DNA of 64,000 nt from contig NW_027445436.1 in NCBI RefSeq assembly GCF_035582795.1, forward strand, positions 7,810,770 through 7,874,769, read 5' to 3'. Shown one piece after another: positions 48,806 to 60,701 of this stretch. The notes beneath the pieces were generated by a model. That model worked only from the letters and a program-made list of their open reading frames with translations, was not told the origin of the DNA and searched no databases. Position numbers and translations under genes: made by a program. Each line of letters begins with the position of its first letter. The first letter of the stretch is position 1. The stretch is from Mycteria americana. Lineage: Eukaryota > Chordata > Aves > Ciconiiformes > Ciconiidae.

Positions 48806-49560
48806 ATGTTGTCTTGGAAAACAGGGGCTAGGGAAAGGAAAAGTCAAGGAAAATTTGCACCGTCTTTGGCTGTTACTAACATGCTTCAAATGAACGTGGG
48901 GGTGTCTAGAGCTGATGCAAAAAACTACGAGCTGCAGGCACAGCTCTGCACAGCAGCCCCAGGGCAGCAAATGGCAGTGCAGGCGCCCACAGTGCAACCC
49001 GGGAAGGGCACTGCTGAGGTACGAGTTATTTGCCAGAAGGATGAATGGTGGGACGAGGATCCTTGTTCCTCTGGTGAGGACAAGTGGACGGAAGGGTCGG
49101 AGGATGTGTGGCAACAGCATTTCCCTCTGGCCATTAGTGATTCACAAAGCAAAGGGGCCCCCCAGGGGACACTCCAGCACACTATCTCAGTGCGCAATTT
49201 TATACAGCCTAAGTTGCAAGGTTTAACAAAAACATATCAGCAAAAGCCAGGAGAAAGGCTAGCACATTGGCTATTGTGAATATTGGACTTTGGAGGAGAT
49301 AATGTAGATTTAAATCCTAAAGAATTAAAGTGCTTGGATGTCATCTCGCAAAACCCTATGATTACCCAGCAGCTGAGAGAAGCACAGGGTAACATATCCC
49401 ACTCCCTGTGGGTATGGCTCCAGGAAGCTTTAACAGCAGAGTATCCCTCACCTACTGATTAGGACAATAAAGTAGCATCCTGGAAAAGTATAGCTGAGGC
49501 TGGTCAGTATTTACAGGAAGTGGCCACATGGCTGTGTTTGACACTGGCCTTTCTATATAA
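48806..49560 (+). pseudogene. gag: Decayed retroviral gag fragment (capsid-like)
   Basis: A long plus-strand frame with stops at 49277-49279 (TGA) and near 49461 (TAG) encodes acidic/Gly-rich sequence followed by segments such as FIQPKLQGLTKTYQQKPGE, ISQNPMITQQLREAQG and WLQEALTAEYPSPTD, which resemble capsid regions of gammaretrovirus-like gag proteins (order of helices and a conserved Trp/Leu pattern). It lies just downstream of LTR F, where gag should be. The assignment is by resemblance only. Confidence 0.5.
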
Positions 49561-51736
49561 AGTTTATTTCAGGGTCATGACTCCCTTACTGTCTAATCAG
49601 TGGAGTGGTGGGAAGATAGGAAAAAAAAAAGTCATTCTCCCCAAGAGCCTTCATGTTTATGGAATATCAACACTGCACTCTAACAGTGATCATGCCCATG
49701 TCAACTATTTCACTAAACTTTTATTCTAGCAAAATAAAAGTTAACACAGAATTTGTCAGAAGAATATTTACAGTCCACGCTGTACCTCCATTCTTTATTC
49801 TCAGTCCCTTGTGACTGCAGAAAACTGTTTGAAATGTAGCTGTACTACAAAATCTACTCTCCAACCTTGAATCTTGTGATAGCATTTGTTTTTTTTTTGT
49901 TTTGTTTTGTTTTGTTTTCCATAAAGAGGGATATAAAATGTCTTCAGAACTGTAACATAACTATCATTTTACAACTTTGGTATTACTCTAAAGTTACTTT
50001 TAAAATAAAAGAATCCCAAGGCAACTTCTACAGGAGTGTAGCCTATATGTCAGTAAGATATGAATAAAAATCAACTGCTTATAACTGAGCTTACTTTGTC
50101 TGACCATTTTACCACCCAATAGTTAGACTGTACAATTCTCTTATTTGCCTGAAATGATTGCTTTATAGCATGCAGAATACAAGAAGTACTGAACAAAGTA
50201 AACCTGTACCTTAAAAGTAATTCTGAAGCTAATTAGCTCAGGAAATTTTCAAAAGGATTATCAGGTCATTACTCCACTGCTAGGACAATCATTCAGAAGC
50301 CTAGAAAGTTAAGAACTTGCCTATACTGTTTAAGGAGGCACATATACAGAAGCATTATCAACCATCAAAAACCAAGGACAGCATCCAAACATTAATCATT
50401 TGTCAATATAGCTTTCTGTATTTCCCCTTAATTAAACAGAAAGCAGTTCAATATAATCTTTTTTGGCGAGACATAAGTTGAAGATATCTCTGTAAAAGAA
50501 AATAACATCCTAGTAGCTGCCAGCACAGAAGTTCAATAGTTTCACAAAACACTTTGTAACTCCAGCTGGTATCGCTTATTTGTGGTTTGCCTTGAAAAAA
50601 AGTCTGTTCAAAGTTAAATACTCTCAAGGGCATCTTCAAGCATACCAGGATAGCCCAAACTTTATTATCCACAGTGAATTGAGATGTCTGAGGATCTATG
50701 TGAATTAGTTATATGGAAAAGAAAACACAAATCTGTAGCAGACAATCATTTAAAAGGAATCTAGAAAAAAAGCGTACTGAAATATTTCTTTAAGCATCAC
50801 CCAATAAATGCACTAAAAGAAATTATTTGTCCATCTCCGCTATTTTTGTCTAAAATAGTTAAAATACCGCAATAATTCAAAACATTCATATGCAGCATCA
50901 TACAAGAAAAATCGCTATACATTCTTCAGTAATTCAGCATTTTAAATATTCCTTTTTAACAGAGTCAAGAACCAAAATGACTAGTTTTAAATGCAAGTAT
51001 TCTTCCTAACTGACATCATAGGGACAACAAACTATTCCATCTGTTTAAGTTAAAGATTGTTTTACTCTTTTGGATCAAGTGCATTTCTTATGTAATTTCT
51101 CTTTGTGGTAGCTTTGGCAGAAACACACTAATGCATTATATTGGCCTTCATACAGGCCTTTCCTTTATCTCTACTGTATTCTTCAAGCATTCATGAACCT
51201 TACTAACAATGATATTATTACCAAAACCAAGTTCTAACAATAAAAAATAGAGGTTCTTACACTGATAGAGCTATCCTAGTGTCCTAAAGGATAGTCAGCT
51301 TTCAGAGTTCAAGTATTCTTGATTATCTAGAAAGGTACTAATCATTCCATGCCTAACAGAACTTACAAAGCCTGGTTTACTATGGATCTGTACTGTATAT
51401 CTATACATCACTCCACCAAAACATCCCCAGCTTTGCTTCCACCACAGCTCTTCACCATCCTCCCATGGCAATACTTCTACTTCTTGTCCAAATTATATAA
51501 ATCCCCACCACACTCAAGATTTCACACCTCACCTACGAGGCGTGCAAGCAGCAGCAGGTACTGGTTCTAAGCTACAAATATACTGAAAAGCCATTCACTA
51601 GACTTGACAGAAGAGGTAGTCTGACCTTCTACTGAAACCCTTTCTTTCTTTCTCCCCAGCCATCTCTCTTTATCCATGAGATTTAACTTCATAGAGTAAC
51701 ATATTTCAGGAAACCAAAGATAACAGTAAGCTGTAC
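49561..51736. other. GKAP1 pseudogene intron, unannotated
   Basis: AT-rich intron. A short (TTTTG)n run is at about 49888-49918. Nothing else was recognised. Confidence 0.5.
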
Positions 51737-51881
51737 CTGCTCATCTCTTTGTCTCCACTCTTGCCAATTTTCTTCCTGAGAGTCCATCTGCCTTGTGGTG
51801 TGCAGTGTTTGTTCATGCTGAGATAAGACAGCCTCCATGGGAGGATTTATGAGGAATCTTTTTAAAAGCAAGATTTCTGAG
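51737..51881 (-). pseudogene. GKAP1: GKAP1 second coding exon, +1 frameshift
   Basis: The exon begins LRNLAFKKIP after a TTTTCAG acceptor and ends QEENWQEWRQRDEQ before GTACAG, both strong GKAP1 matches, but the two ends are in different frames. It is 145 nt long, whereas the human segment I compare with is 48 codons (144 nt) in phase 0 at both ends. The shift lies near 51838-51845, after KSSH. Read from its own start, the exon hits TGA within about 25 codons. Confidence 0.87.
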
Positions 51882-52153
51882 CTGAAAACCATAATAAGTT
51901 ATTTTTAATCAGAATGTTAACAAATATATAGAAACTGTCTTGATTAAGACATTCAGACACACATGCCAATAGACATGCATATATTTTACCTTCTGCAGTT
52001 CTGCAGTTTGGTCTACATTTTTGTTTAATCAGATATGGTACACACCAGAAGGTAAAATTTCTTTTGGATCTTAAGATTGGATCAGAAACACCGCAGCCAC
52101 ATAACAAAGGAATCAAATAGTAAATATACTTTGCCAGCTGAAAATCCCTTTAC

Positions 52154-52410
52154 CTCATTAGCCTGACTGCTGATGTTCTTTCTTCTTTCTCCTTTTCTCT
52201 TGTTTCTTCTCATTTGTAGATCTTCCTCATGAAGCTTGAGATTTACCAGCACCTCAGCCACTTCTGCCCTTTCCAGGTTCTGAATCAGTATCACTGGCCG
52301 GTTGTAGTAAGGCAAAATGAGATGCCATGGTAGGAACTGAACTGATTACAGCTGATGCCATTGCCATGTCTGAAATTCTACTGAGATAGCTTCTTTAATG
52401 ATTAGGCTTC
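52154..52410 (-). pseudogene. GKAP1: GKAP1 first coding exon, two TGA and -2 shift
   Basis: The acceptor (CCCAG) is above 52410, the ancestral ATG is at 52367 (a second ATG two codons on, 52361, matches the human start better), and the donor (GAG|GTAAAG) is below 52154. The translation begins MAMASAVISSVPT and continues SHFALLQ…SEPGKGR, clearly GKAP1, then meets TGA, GAGKSQAS, TGA, GRSTNEKKQEKRRKKKE in the same frame. Both TGA codons could come from CGA by CpG decay. Near the end a QQSEANE-like segment reads QQSG then TAA TGA because 2 nt are missing: ATG to exon end is 214 nt where 216 would keep phase 0. Confidence 0.88.
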
Positions 52411-53396
52411 CTGGGAAAGCAGCACAGAAATAAGAATGGAAATACTGTTTTACCAAGCAATCAATGAATCAATAATTCATATCTGCTTAGCTGCAGCAGT
52501 TTTAGATCAGAAGGCATGAGACAGTATTAGTGTAAAAATTAACCAATAGTATTATTTCTTTATATTTTAACCAACTACATTGTATTATCTTAAATATCTG
52601 AACAAGAAGAACAAAATGAAAGAATAATTTATAAAAACAAAAATTCGAGACTTCAATACATTTGCTCCTGAGAGATTGCATTGGGGGAGGGGGGGAATAA
52701 TCAAGTAGAAACCTCTAAAAGAAGACTGCTACCATGTTCTGAGGGAAAAACTAAAATAAAACTAAAATAAAATTTTAAAAAAGCATAGTGCTCCAAAACT
52801 GTTTCAGATGCAATCCTTGGAGCCCGATAAATACATGATTTGAGAAAGCAAGCAAGTAGATATTATGCAGAAGCAGAGATGACAACAGTCCACCTTTGGG
52901 TAGTATCATTTTGTTCCCAAGTCACTGGAAATTCAACAAGCAATTTTCTCCACAGGAAGGTGAGCCCAGCATTCTGGCTGGTACTGTTCTCAAACATTAA
53001 GCACCTATTCTTAGAGCAAAAGGCTGAGGATGTGTTGGGAGCAGGGCAGAAATGAGAAACCATGGATCAAGGAAAAACAAGTCAAGAACACCTAAAACAT
53101 CACAAATAATCAATACTTGTTATTCTCTTTAAATGATGAAGCAATACAGTAAGTTTGGGTTTTCCTTTGTGTGTGTGTGTGGGTTGGTTGGTTTGTTTTT
53201 AAAATATATTTTAATACTCAAAACCACTATAGTTATCCTGCTTAGGAGCTTAGTTACAGCTGAGAGATGTTGTGCTACTACTACTCTGGAACATGCAATA
53301 AATTGAAACCCAAAACTCAAAAAAGGTTAAAGATGCTTCTTTATGGGGGGTAACCATCAGAGACAAGTGCTCAGTCATGCTATTAAAAGAACTTAC
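52411..53396. other. Upstream of GKAP1 coding exons, unannotated
   Basis: Probably GKAP1 intron 1 or 5' flank. No CpG island or 5' non-coding exon is identifiable here; the original promoter may lie beyond 64000 or be lost. It contains G-run and A-run patches only. Confidence 0.45.
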
Positions 53397-53468
53397 AACA
53401 CCAGATGTTACTTTTGGCACTGCATCAGTTATAAGACTTGAAGTTTGTAAACTCCCTATTGCATTCAG
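53397..53468 (-). other. Exon-like 72-nt unit, gene unknown
   Basis: On the minus strand a long T-rich tract and TTAAG acceptor precede 72 nt that are open in one frame (LNAIGSLQTSSLITDA, 24 codons in all) and are followed by a GTAAGT donor. The unit is a multiple of three and starts and ends in phase 0. I do not recognise the peptide, and it is not part of GKAP1 as I know it. It could be an exon of another gene or an upstream GKAP1 exon in birds, or chance. Confidence 0.35.
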
Positions 53469-54578
53469 CTTAAGGAAAAAAAAATTTTAAAAGTCCACTC
53501 CAGTATGACTCTGTCAGCCAAAAGCTTGATATTTCTAGTGCTCTATGTACTAATTGTGATATATTTTGTTCTTAATATAAGTAATTAAATGGCACAACAT
53601 TCTTTATTAAGTTCACAGCCATTAATGGTATCAAATATTCTCAAATATTGGAAACCAATGGACTTATAACTCTAAGCTTTCAGCTGAGGAAATACGCTTG
53701 CTAGTCCTTTTACAAGATTTTTTTTTTCTTAAACAAGGAATTAAAAGTAATGATGCTCTTTATTGTGATAGATATGAAGAGTATTAGAAAATCAGCATTG
53801 GCATTCTTGAGCTGAAAATATTCTAATTGTGCTTGAAGAGGCTTGGTGGGGGGGCAGAAGGGGGGGGAAACGGGTCAAAATTCCAGAAGGAAATTTTGTA
53901 ATTCCACAGCTCAAACTATGATCTGAAAAATCATTTCAACATTTATAGTGCTTTCAATTAAGAGTTTGGCAGTCTGAGAAATTTTATGAGTTGATAACAG
54001 TCAGTTGACCCAAACCTATCTACATAAACACAAAACAAATCCTTACTATATAGAGAACAGTGAAAGTCTGTGAGAGGAATAAAAGGAAACAAAAAGTACT
54101 CGTGACAATTAAGCATCTCATTAACATCTCAATAAAAAAAAAATTAAGAGAAGAGAATCTATAGTCATTCCCATTTTTGTTGTGCACGACTCATATTCTT
54201 CAAGAAAGACTCCAATATACCAAGAAAGTAACTATCCCTTCATTTCTGTGTTAGGGAAAAGATCATTGAAGAATGGATTTCAAAGTTGCAATATCACCAA
54301 GGCATTGATACACAGGTGGCAGCAATTCATGAACCAGTTTCAAAACTTTCTGCTTTGCAGGATCAGTAGCAGACTATTAGTTAAACTATTTTTGCAGTCT
54401 GTTTTAAACTATAAGAGTTTATGACCAGATTTCCTTAAACCAAAAGTATGTATTATTCAGATTCATATATCACCAGCATAAGATAAGCATTATATATATG
54501 CACCATATAATTTTGAGGCAACAAAAAAGTATTTGTTATCTTGGCTAGCAAGTAGTAAATTTAATGCTTTACTCATTT
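53469..54578. other. Unannotated AT-rich stretch
   Basis: No repeat or gene was recognised. Short G-runs occur near 53849-53866. Confidence 0.5.
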
Positions 54579-55339
54579 CACAGAATCACAGAATGGTTGA
54601 GGTTGGAAGGGACCTCTGGAGGTCATCTGGTCCAACGCCCCTGTGCCAGCAGGGCCACCTAGAGCCTGTTGCCCAGGACCATGTCCAGACGGCTTTTGAA
54701 CATCTCCAAGGAGGGAGACTCCACAACCTCCCTGGGCAACCTGTTCCAGTGCTCAGTCACCCTCACAGTAAAAAAGTCTTTCCTTATGATCAGACAAGAA
54801 CCTCCTGCGTTTCAATTTGTGCCAGTTGCCTCTGGTCCTGTCACTGGGCACCACTGACAAGAGCCTGGCTCCATCTTCTTTGCACCCTCCCTTCAGGTAT
54901 TTATATACACTGATGAGATCTCCCCTGAGCCTTCTCTTCTCCAGGCTAAACAGTCCCAGCTCTCTCAGCCTTTCCTCATAGGAGAGATGCTCCAGTCCTT
55001 TCATCATCTTTGTGGCCCTGCGCTGGACTCCCTCCAGTATGTCCATGTCTCTCTTGTACTGGGGAGCCCAGAACTAGACACAGGACTCCAGGTGTGGCCT
55101 CACCAGTGCTGAGTAGAGGGGAAGGATCACCTCCCTCGACCTGCTGGCAACACTCCTCCTAATGCAGCCCAGGATACCATTAGCCTTCTCTGCTGCAAGG
55201 GCACATTGCTGGCTCATGGTCAGCTTGGTGTCCACCAGGACCCCCAGGGCCTTTTCTGCCAAGCTGCTTTCCAGATGGTCAGTCCCCATCCTATATTGGT
55301 GCCTGGGGTTGTTCCTCCCCAGGTGCAGGTCTTTGCACT
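54579..55339 (-). mobile_element. CR1 LINE 3' fragment (older subfamily)
   Basis: Reverse CR1 of 0.76 kb from the ORF2 C-terminal domain ([52 protein letters not shown] in pieces) to the 3' end repeat at 54579. It is truncated at 55339 and frameshifted, with a TAG between the two open segments near 55074. It is a divergent subfamily compared with the young copies. Confidence 0.88.
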
Positions 55340-55632
55340 AATCTTAAATACAAAAAGATGGGGATTCCATTTATTTCCAGTTTTATTCCACAACCCTCCT
55401 TCATATAGTCACAATTTACAAATGACATTTTTAAAGCTAATTTAATTTTACTTTATTGTCAAGATGCAATACAGACTTGTGGTGTGTTGGCCCTGGCTGG
55501 CTTGTCGCTTGCTGGCTTGTCGCTTGCCCCCCACCCAGTCGCTTGCTGGCTCACCTCCCCTGCAGTGGGATGGGGGAGAGAATCGGAAGGGCAAAAGGGA
55601 AAAAAATTTATGGGTCGAAATAAAGAGAGTTT

Positions 55633-56427
55633 TGAAGCAAAATTCGTGGAGACTACCCTTTAAAATCCAAATCTCCCAACAGGTGAATCGGAGTTTCAGA
55701 GTGTTCCCGAAATAAAACTCAATAGCAACAGAGTTACTATTAAGTAGGCATCCTTCATTACAGCGCTGGGCAGCACTGGGGATCGCTCCACCATAAGTGC
55801 TCTGACAAACAAGCAAGATCGCAGAGGTTATATGTTGCAAAATCATACATATTCATAAGATTAATGTATATAAACATGAGATTTCTTGGAACTCATTAAT
55901 ATATGTAAATGTCTCTGATGCATGCGTACTTAAGTCCTTAGGTGGTCGTTAGGAATCTTCTGGTGGTCGTTGGAGGAAGTCGGTAGTCTTCATCACTATG
56001 ACCGCTGACTGAACTTTGTCTTGACGCATGCTCAGTCCATCTTTGTCTTGCTCATACCTTCCTTGCATATCCAAAACCAGGTGGTTCTTGTGTAGTTTCT
56101 CCTTATCAGCCCTTTCCAGGGACACAGGGCCTGAAGAATTCCTTTTTATCTATCTACATTGCAACTATCTCAGCTAACCAAGGATTTAACACAGGCAAAG
56201 CATTCTTACTCTAATGATTATTGTTAGGGGGGGAAAGACCATATGTAGGTTTCCTTCAAATAAAGAATGCTTGTTAGCAATTCTACTATCTAAGCTTCCT
56301 TACTTAAGGCCAACAATACTGGCAAGCTAGGCTAAATTATCTGCGAAAGGGAAACTAAAAGGAAACATTGAGCAACCAAGATATTTACAGCATTTCTTTT
56401 TGTCTTTGGGGATTTTAGCTCTTTTCA
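55633..56427 (-). mobile_element. LTR C-like insertion
   Basis: 795 bp, ends tgaagcaa and cttttca, 4-bp duplication gttt (55629-55632 and 56428-56431). The middle matches family C (TACTATTAAG, CAGCGCTGGGCAGCACTGGGG, CATACATATTCAT), but it is a divergent subfamily with about 67 extra bp at its left end. The 4-bp duplication agrees with both other C copies. Confidence 0.82.
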
Positions 56428-56556
56428 GTTTAGTAAGTGAAGCAAAGCTGTGCGCGCAAGTCAAGAAAAATAAGGAATTCACTCACTACTTCCCATTGGC
56501 AGGCAGATGTTTAGCCACTTTCCTGGAAAGCAGGGCCTCAGCATGCATAATAATTA

Positions 56557-58217
56557 TGTTAGGAAAATCTCATTCCCTAACTATTGTACCAATTAGTTTT
56601 TATAGTATGAAATTGTATGAACTTTCTTAAGATATATATATGTATTGGGTTTGTGTGGCAAGGTTTTGGTAGCGGGGGGGCTGCAGGGGTGGCTTCTGTG
56701 AGAAGATGCCAGAACCTGCCCCCATATCCAATAGAGCCAGTGCCAGCCGGCTCCAAGCTGGACCCGCCGCTGGCCAAAGCTGAGCCAATCAGTGACGGTG
56801 GTAGTGCCTCTGCAATAACATATTTAAGAAGGGGAAAAAACTGCTGCGCAACAGCAGCTGGAAGAGAGAGGAGTGAGAATATGTGAGAAACAACTCTGCA
56901 GACACCAAGGTCAGTGAAGAAGGAAGGGAAGGAGGTGCACTTAGGGGCTGGAGCAGAGATTCCCCTGCAGCCCGTGGAGAAGACCATGGTGAAGCAGATT
57001 GTCCCCCTGCAGCCCATGGAGGTCTATGGTGGAGCAGATATCCACTCTGCAGCCCATGGAGGACCCCACACCGGAGCAGGTGGATGTGCCTGAAGGAGGC
57101 TATGACCCCATGGAGAGCTTGTACAGGAGCAGGCTCCTGGCAGGACCTGTGGCCCCGTGGAGAGGAGCCCACGCCGGAGCAGTCTGTTCCTGAAGGACTG
57201 CACCCCATAGAAAGGACCCATGCTGGAGCAGTTTGTGAAGAACTGTAGCCTGTGGGAAGGACCCACATTGGAGCAGTTTGTGAAGGACTGTATCCTGTGG
57301 GAGGGACTCCACACTGGAGCAGGGGAAGAGCGTGAGGAGGAAGGAGTGGCAGAGACAACGTGTGATGAACTGACCACAACCCCCATTCCCCGTCCCCCTG
57401 TGCTGCTCAGAGGGGAGGAGGTAGAGAATTCAGGAGTGAAGTTGAGCCCGGGAAGAAGGGAGGGGTGGGGGGGAAGGTGTTTTTAAGATTTGTTTTTATT
57501 TCTCATTATCCTACTCTGATATGATTGGCAATAAATTAATTTTCCCCGAGTCGAGTCAGTTTGCCTGTGATGGTAATTGGTGAGTGATCTCCCTGTCCTT
57601 ATCTTGACCTATGAACTCTTCATCATATTTTCTCTCCCCAGTCCAGTTGAAGAGGGAGAGTGATAGAGCGGCTTGGTGGACACCTGGCATCCAGCCAAGG
57701 TCAACCCACCACAATATATATATATAGTTTACATTTTATACTGCATAGTCATGCTTAAGTAGGCATGACTAAAGGACCCCAGCTCATTGCAAGGAGAAGG
57801 ACACTCCCCACCCTGAAGAATAAAAGATACCCCTGGACTACCGAGATAACACCAGCATCCTAGCCCCTCTAACATCTCTGTGAAACCCTCCCATTATCTG
57901 GCATCATAGATAAGTAACCAGAGCAAGACCGACTCCAGAGATGTCTAGGTCAAGAAAGAAGCAAATGGATGATGACGCCATAGAATTATAGTTGCTTTGC
58001 AAAACAGTAGTATGTGTGTTAAGTAGTGATTGGTCAAATCATGTTGTATCTGAATGCTTGAAAGATATAAGAACCCTGTGTAAAACTGCATTCGGGGTGC
58101 CCCAATTTGAATGGGACACCTCACGCGCATGAATAAGAATGACTCTTGTAATTCTATACTTTGCCTCCTAGCCTCTCTCCTTGGTCAGCACGGGCCAGTT
58201 GCGAAATTTTCGTGACA
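56557..58217 (+). mobile_element. Solo LTR, family D, hosting an LTR A
   Basis: The parts 56557-56640 and 57719-58217 form one LTR of about 0.58 kb (tgttaggaaa … ttcgtgaca) with a TATA-like GATATAAGAACC near 58066. The flanks are atta (left) and gtta (right), a 4-bp duplication with one mismatch. Only one copy is in the window. An LTR A (56641-57713) interrupts it. Confidence 0.72.
56641..57713 (+). mobile_element. Solo LTR, family A (third copy)
   Basis: A 1,073-bp LTR A with ends tgtattggg and acccaccaca, and a 5-bp duplication atata (56636-56640 and 57714-57718) in a short AT repeat. It shares the TATTTAAG box (about 56821), the internal CCATGG…GGAGCAG units (about 56970-57320) and AATAAA (about 57529) with the copy at 18122. 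The G tract is only 7 long here. Confidence 0.9.
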
Positions 58218-58566
58218 GTTACTTGGCAAGACAAACGCCATAACTCCGAACATCCCCCCCTTCCTCCTCCTTTCCCTGAGCATTTATTGCTGAGCCAATG
58301 TCATATGGTATGGAATATCCCTTTGGTCAGTTGGGGTCAGCTGTCCCAGCTGTGTCCCCTCCCAACTTCTTGTGCACCCCCAGCCTATTCACTGGGGGAC
58401 AGAGTGAGAAAAAGAAAAGGCCTTGACGATGTGCAAACACTGTTCAGCAATAGCTAAAACATTGGTGTGTTATCAACACTGTTTTAGTCACAAATACAAA
58501 ACAGAGCACCACGCAGGCTGCTACGAAGAAAATTAACTCCATCCTAGCCAGACATAGTACAAGACT

Positions 58567-60701
58567 ATTCCTGAGAACAAAGCATACTTTTGTTATTAAG
58601 TGCTATTCTCCAAAAACACTGAGAACAAGATGTCCTACTATGTTTCACAGAACAGCAACTTCTGCAAACGTTTTGAAAACTATTTCTTTCTCTGTACTTC
58701 ATTCCCTACTTGGCATAGATGCACAAAATTACTCCTAGAGAATACTATAGACAATTTTGTATGTTAAATAATAAAACACCATTTAAAACATCACAACAGG
58801 AAATTAATAATTAATAGACCAAATCCCATTATAGCTCCTACTGCCCTGAAGCTCATGAAAACCAAGGACATTGCTGTTTTGATAGCATTAAGATTTTTTT
58901 ATATAGTAAAGAATTGATAGACTCCAGAACTACAACATTTTGCAATAGCAGAGGAAGGGAGAATTCAAATGGAACTTTTCATCTCATGCAGCAATTTAAT
59001 TTGGAAGAAAAATACTGTCTGGAATTTCTCATCAAGCACATGAATTTATAATTTCATTGTTTCAATTATTGTTAATTTTTGTGCTGCAAAGAACTTCTGA
59101 AGTCTGTGTAAAATTCTATATATTCTACTTGGCATTTCTAGTAAAATTTTCCACTATTCTTTTCAACAGAAGGCAACGAAAGCCTCAGGTGGATGATGCT
59201 ATGTTTCAAAGATAGTATCATTTGTCCAAAATGGAGCATTTTACCTGATGGTAATAAAACTAAACTGCTTTTTTGAGAACACCCTCACTTTCCAAGAAAA
59301 GCTACCAAACATGGGGACATTTGCATCTCCTCTCCAGTGCAATGAGCCAGTATCAAGAGACGTGACCAATTCTGACCTACTGATATGAAGGGAAAGGAGG
59401 AGTATTGTGTTGGTAGAAGATCAAAGTGTGATAGTACAGCTAGTACAAAAATCAGAGAATAGGGGGATCGCTAAAATTTTACATACTCAGTCCCAGATGA
59501 TGGGAAATAAAGGTACATACATGCAACGTCAATGACTGGAAGCTCTGAAAGGACTCCACTGTGTATGTGTTAGGGCACGAAAATCCTGAATATGCGACTA
59601 TGACAGTCCAAATAACTTCTACCAGGATTCAAATTCAGCACACCATTTAAATATGAAAAATCCATACAAGGATAAAAAGGTTGGGGGGGAGGTGGTGGTG
59701 GTTGGTTTTTGTTTGCAATTTACTTTTCAGAAGCAAAAACATAGGCAACATATAATTACATTCAGTGATGTGTAATGTTTTGTGTATATATTTGGTAAAA
59801 CACATAGCCAAAGAATTGTCTCAATTTTACAGTTTCCCCTAGGAGGTCAGAACATAGGAGATTTGTAGTACTCTGTGACAGTATGATTCTACTAAAGGAT
59901 TTATTTTATTATCATACATATTTCTATTACTGAGAGTTACTGAAAAACACTGGTTTGTTTTTGGATATTTCATCTTATGTTCAGTTCCCTCCTAATCCTG
60001 TATTGAAGTCAAAGTCTTACTTGTGAGATCTCAACCTGCTGCCACAGAAACAATGTTGATATGATCCCTGTCATCTGGTATTAGGGGTTTTTTGTTTGTT
60101 TTTACAAGTAGGGTGTAAAGTTGGTCTACATTATTTCAGCCACTTTCAAAACACACAACATGCTTAGTAAAAGCAGAAAAACAGCTTCTGTATTTGTGCA
60201 ATAAGCTTTACTACTATGTCAATGCTTATGGTCTGGGATAATTTTTGGAACAGCTTTTCATTCTGTAGTCTGCTGCTGCTTTTAGGGAGCCTTGCTTCAT
60301 AAAGCACTCAGCATCATCTCATGTAAGACATTACATCAATGAATACAGTCATTATAAATATAAGAAAAATATTCTATTTATCACTTTACTTGGAAAAAAT
60401 CCTTTTTGATAACAAAAACTGTCATAAAAATATTTCATATATAAAATAATCCCAAAGAATTAAACTAATAACTTCAAAGATTAGAGAGAACCTCTGACTT
60501 TTCATGTAAACATAGTATCTTACATCACAGTAGGAGACAAAGGAAAATAAAATGATGCCACCTACTAAAGAGTAGTTTTAAGTGATAAATGCAATAGGCT
60601 CAAAGCTCCAGTGAATGGTGTTTTCCAGGGAGTTATCTTGAAAAGACTGTCCGGACTATTAGTATAGGCTGTATTATCATTAGAATAAAGTCTTTTGGAC
60701 A
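58567..60701. other. Unannotated AT-rich stretch
   Basis: No gene or repeat family recognised. There is a short GGTGGTGGTTGGTTTTTG patch at about 59690. Confidence 0.5.

Larger units (their letters stand above)
47393..49560 (+). mobile_element. ERV remnant: LTR F plus decayed gag, split by LTR C
   Basis: A forward LTR ('F') appears to span 47393-47676 and 48359-48592: start tgttgtagtg, AATAAA at 48527, end gggatcataaca. A family C solo LTR sits inside it. Beyond 48592 the sequence is internal retroviral, with a decayed gag-like frame (about 48806-49560), and then fades into intron. No second LTR F or primer site was recognised, so the 3' part has been lost. The exact left boundary is uncertain. 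Confidence 0.6.
30282..52410 (-). pseudogene. GKAP1: GKAP1, decayed copy (whole locus)
   Basis: GKAP1 (G kinase-anchoring protein 1, GKAP42) is a Golgi-associated coiled-coil protein that binds cGMP-dependent protein kinase I alpha and is best known from male germ cells. Seven exons align in order on the minus strand: 52154-52410, 51737-51881, 46194-46271, 42034-42133, 35316-35386, 34386-34463 and 30282-30330, mostly with consensus splice sites. Disabling changes are two in-frame TGA codons and a 2-nt deletion in the first, a 1-nt insertion in the second, a TAG as last codon of the fifth, a 1-nt insertion in the last, and no trace of about 130 middle codons expected between 42134 and 46193. 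The frame calls rest on my recollection of the human protein and on intron phases. One of these could be an assembly error; together they are not. The gene once coded in the same direction as UBQLN1. Confidence 0.85.
55478..58561 (-). mobile_element. Solo LTR, family B, hosting three more LTRs
   Basis: The outer LTR B is in three parts: 55478-55632, 56428-56556 and 58218-58561. It has TG...CA ends and a 5-bp duplication agact (55473-55477 and 58562-58566). It was hit independently by a C-like LTR (55633-56427) and an LTR D (56557-58217), and the latter contains an LTR A (56641-57713). The left end has extra degenerate GCTTGCTGGCTTGTC repeats near 55497-55550. Confidence 0.85.

Noticed and set aside
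55074..55289. Separate 71-codon gene next to LTR nest
   Set aside because: It is the ORF2 C-terminal region of the CR1 fragment at 54579-55339.
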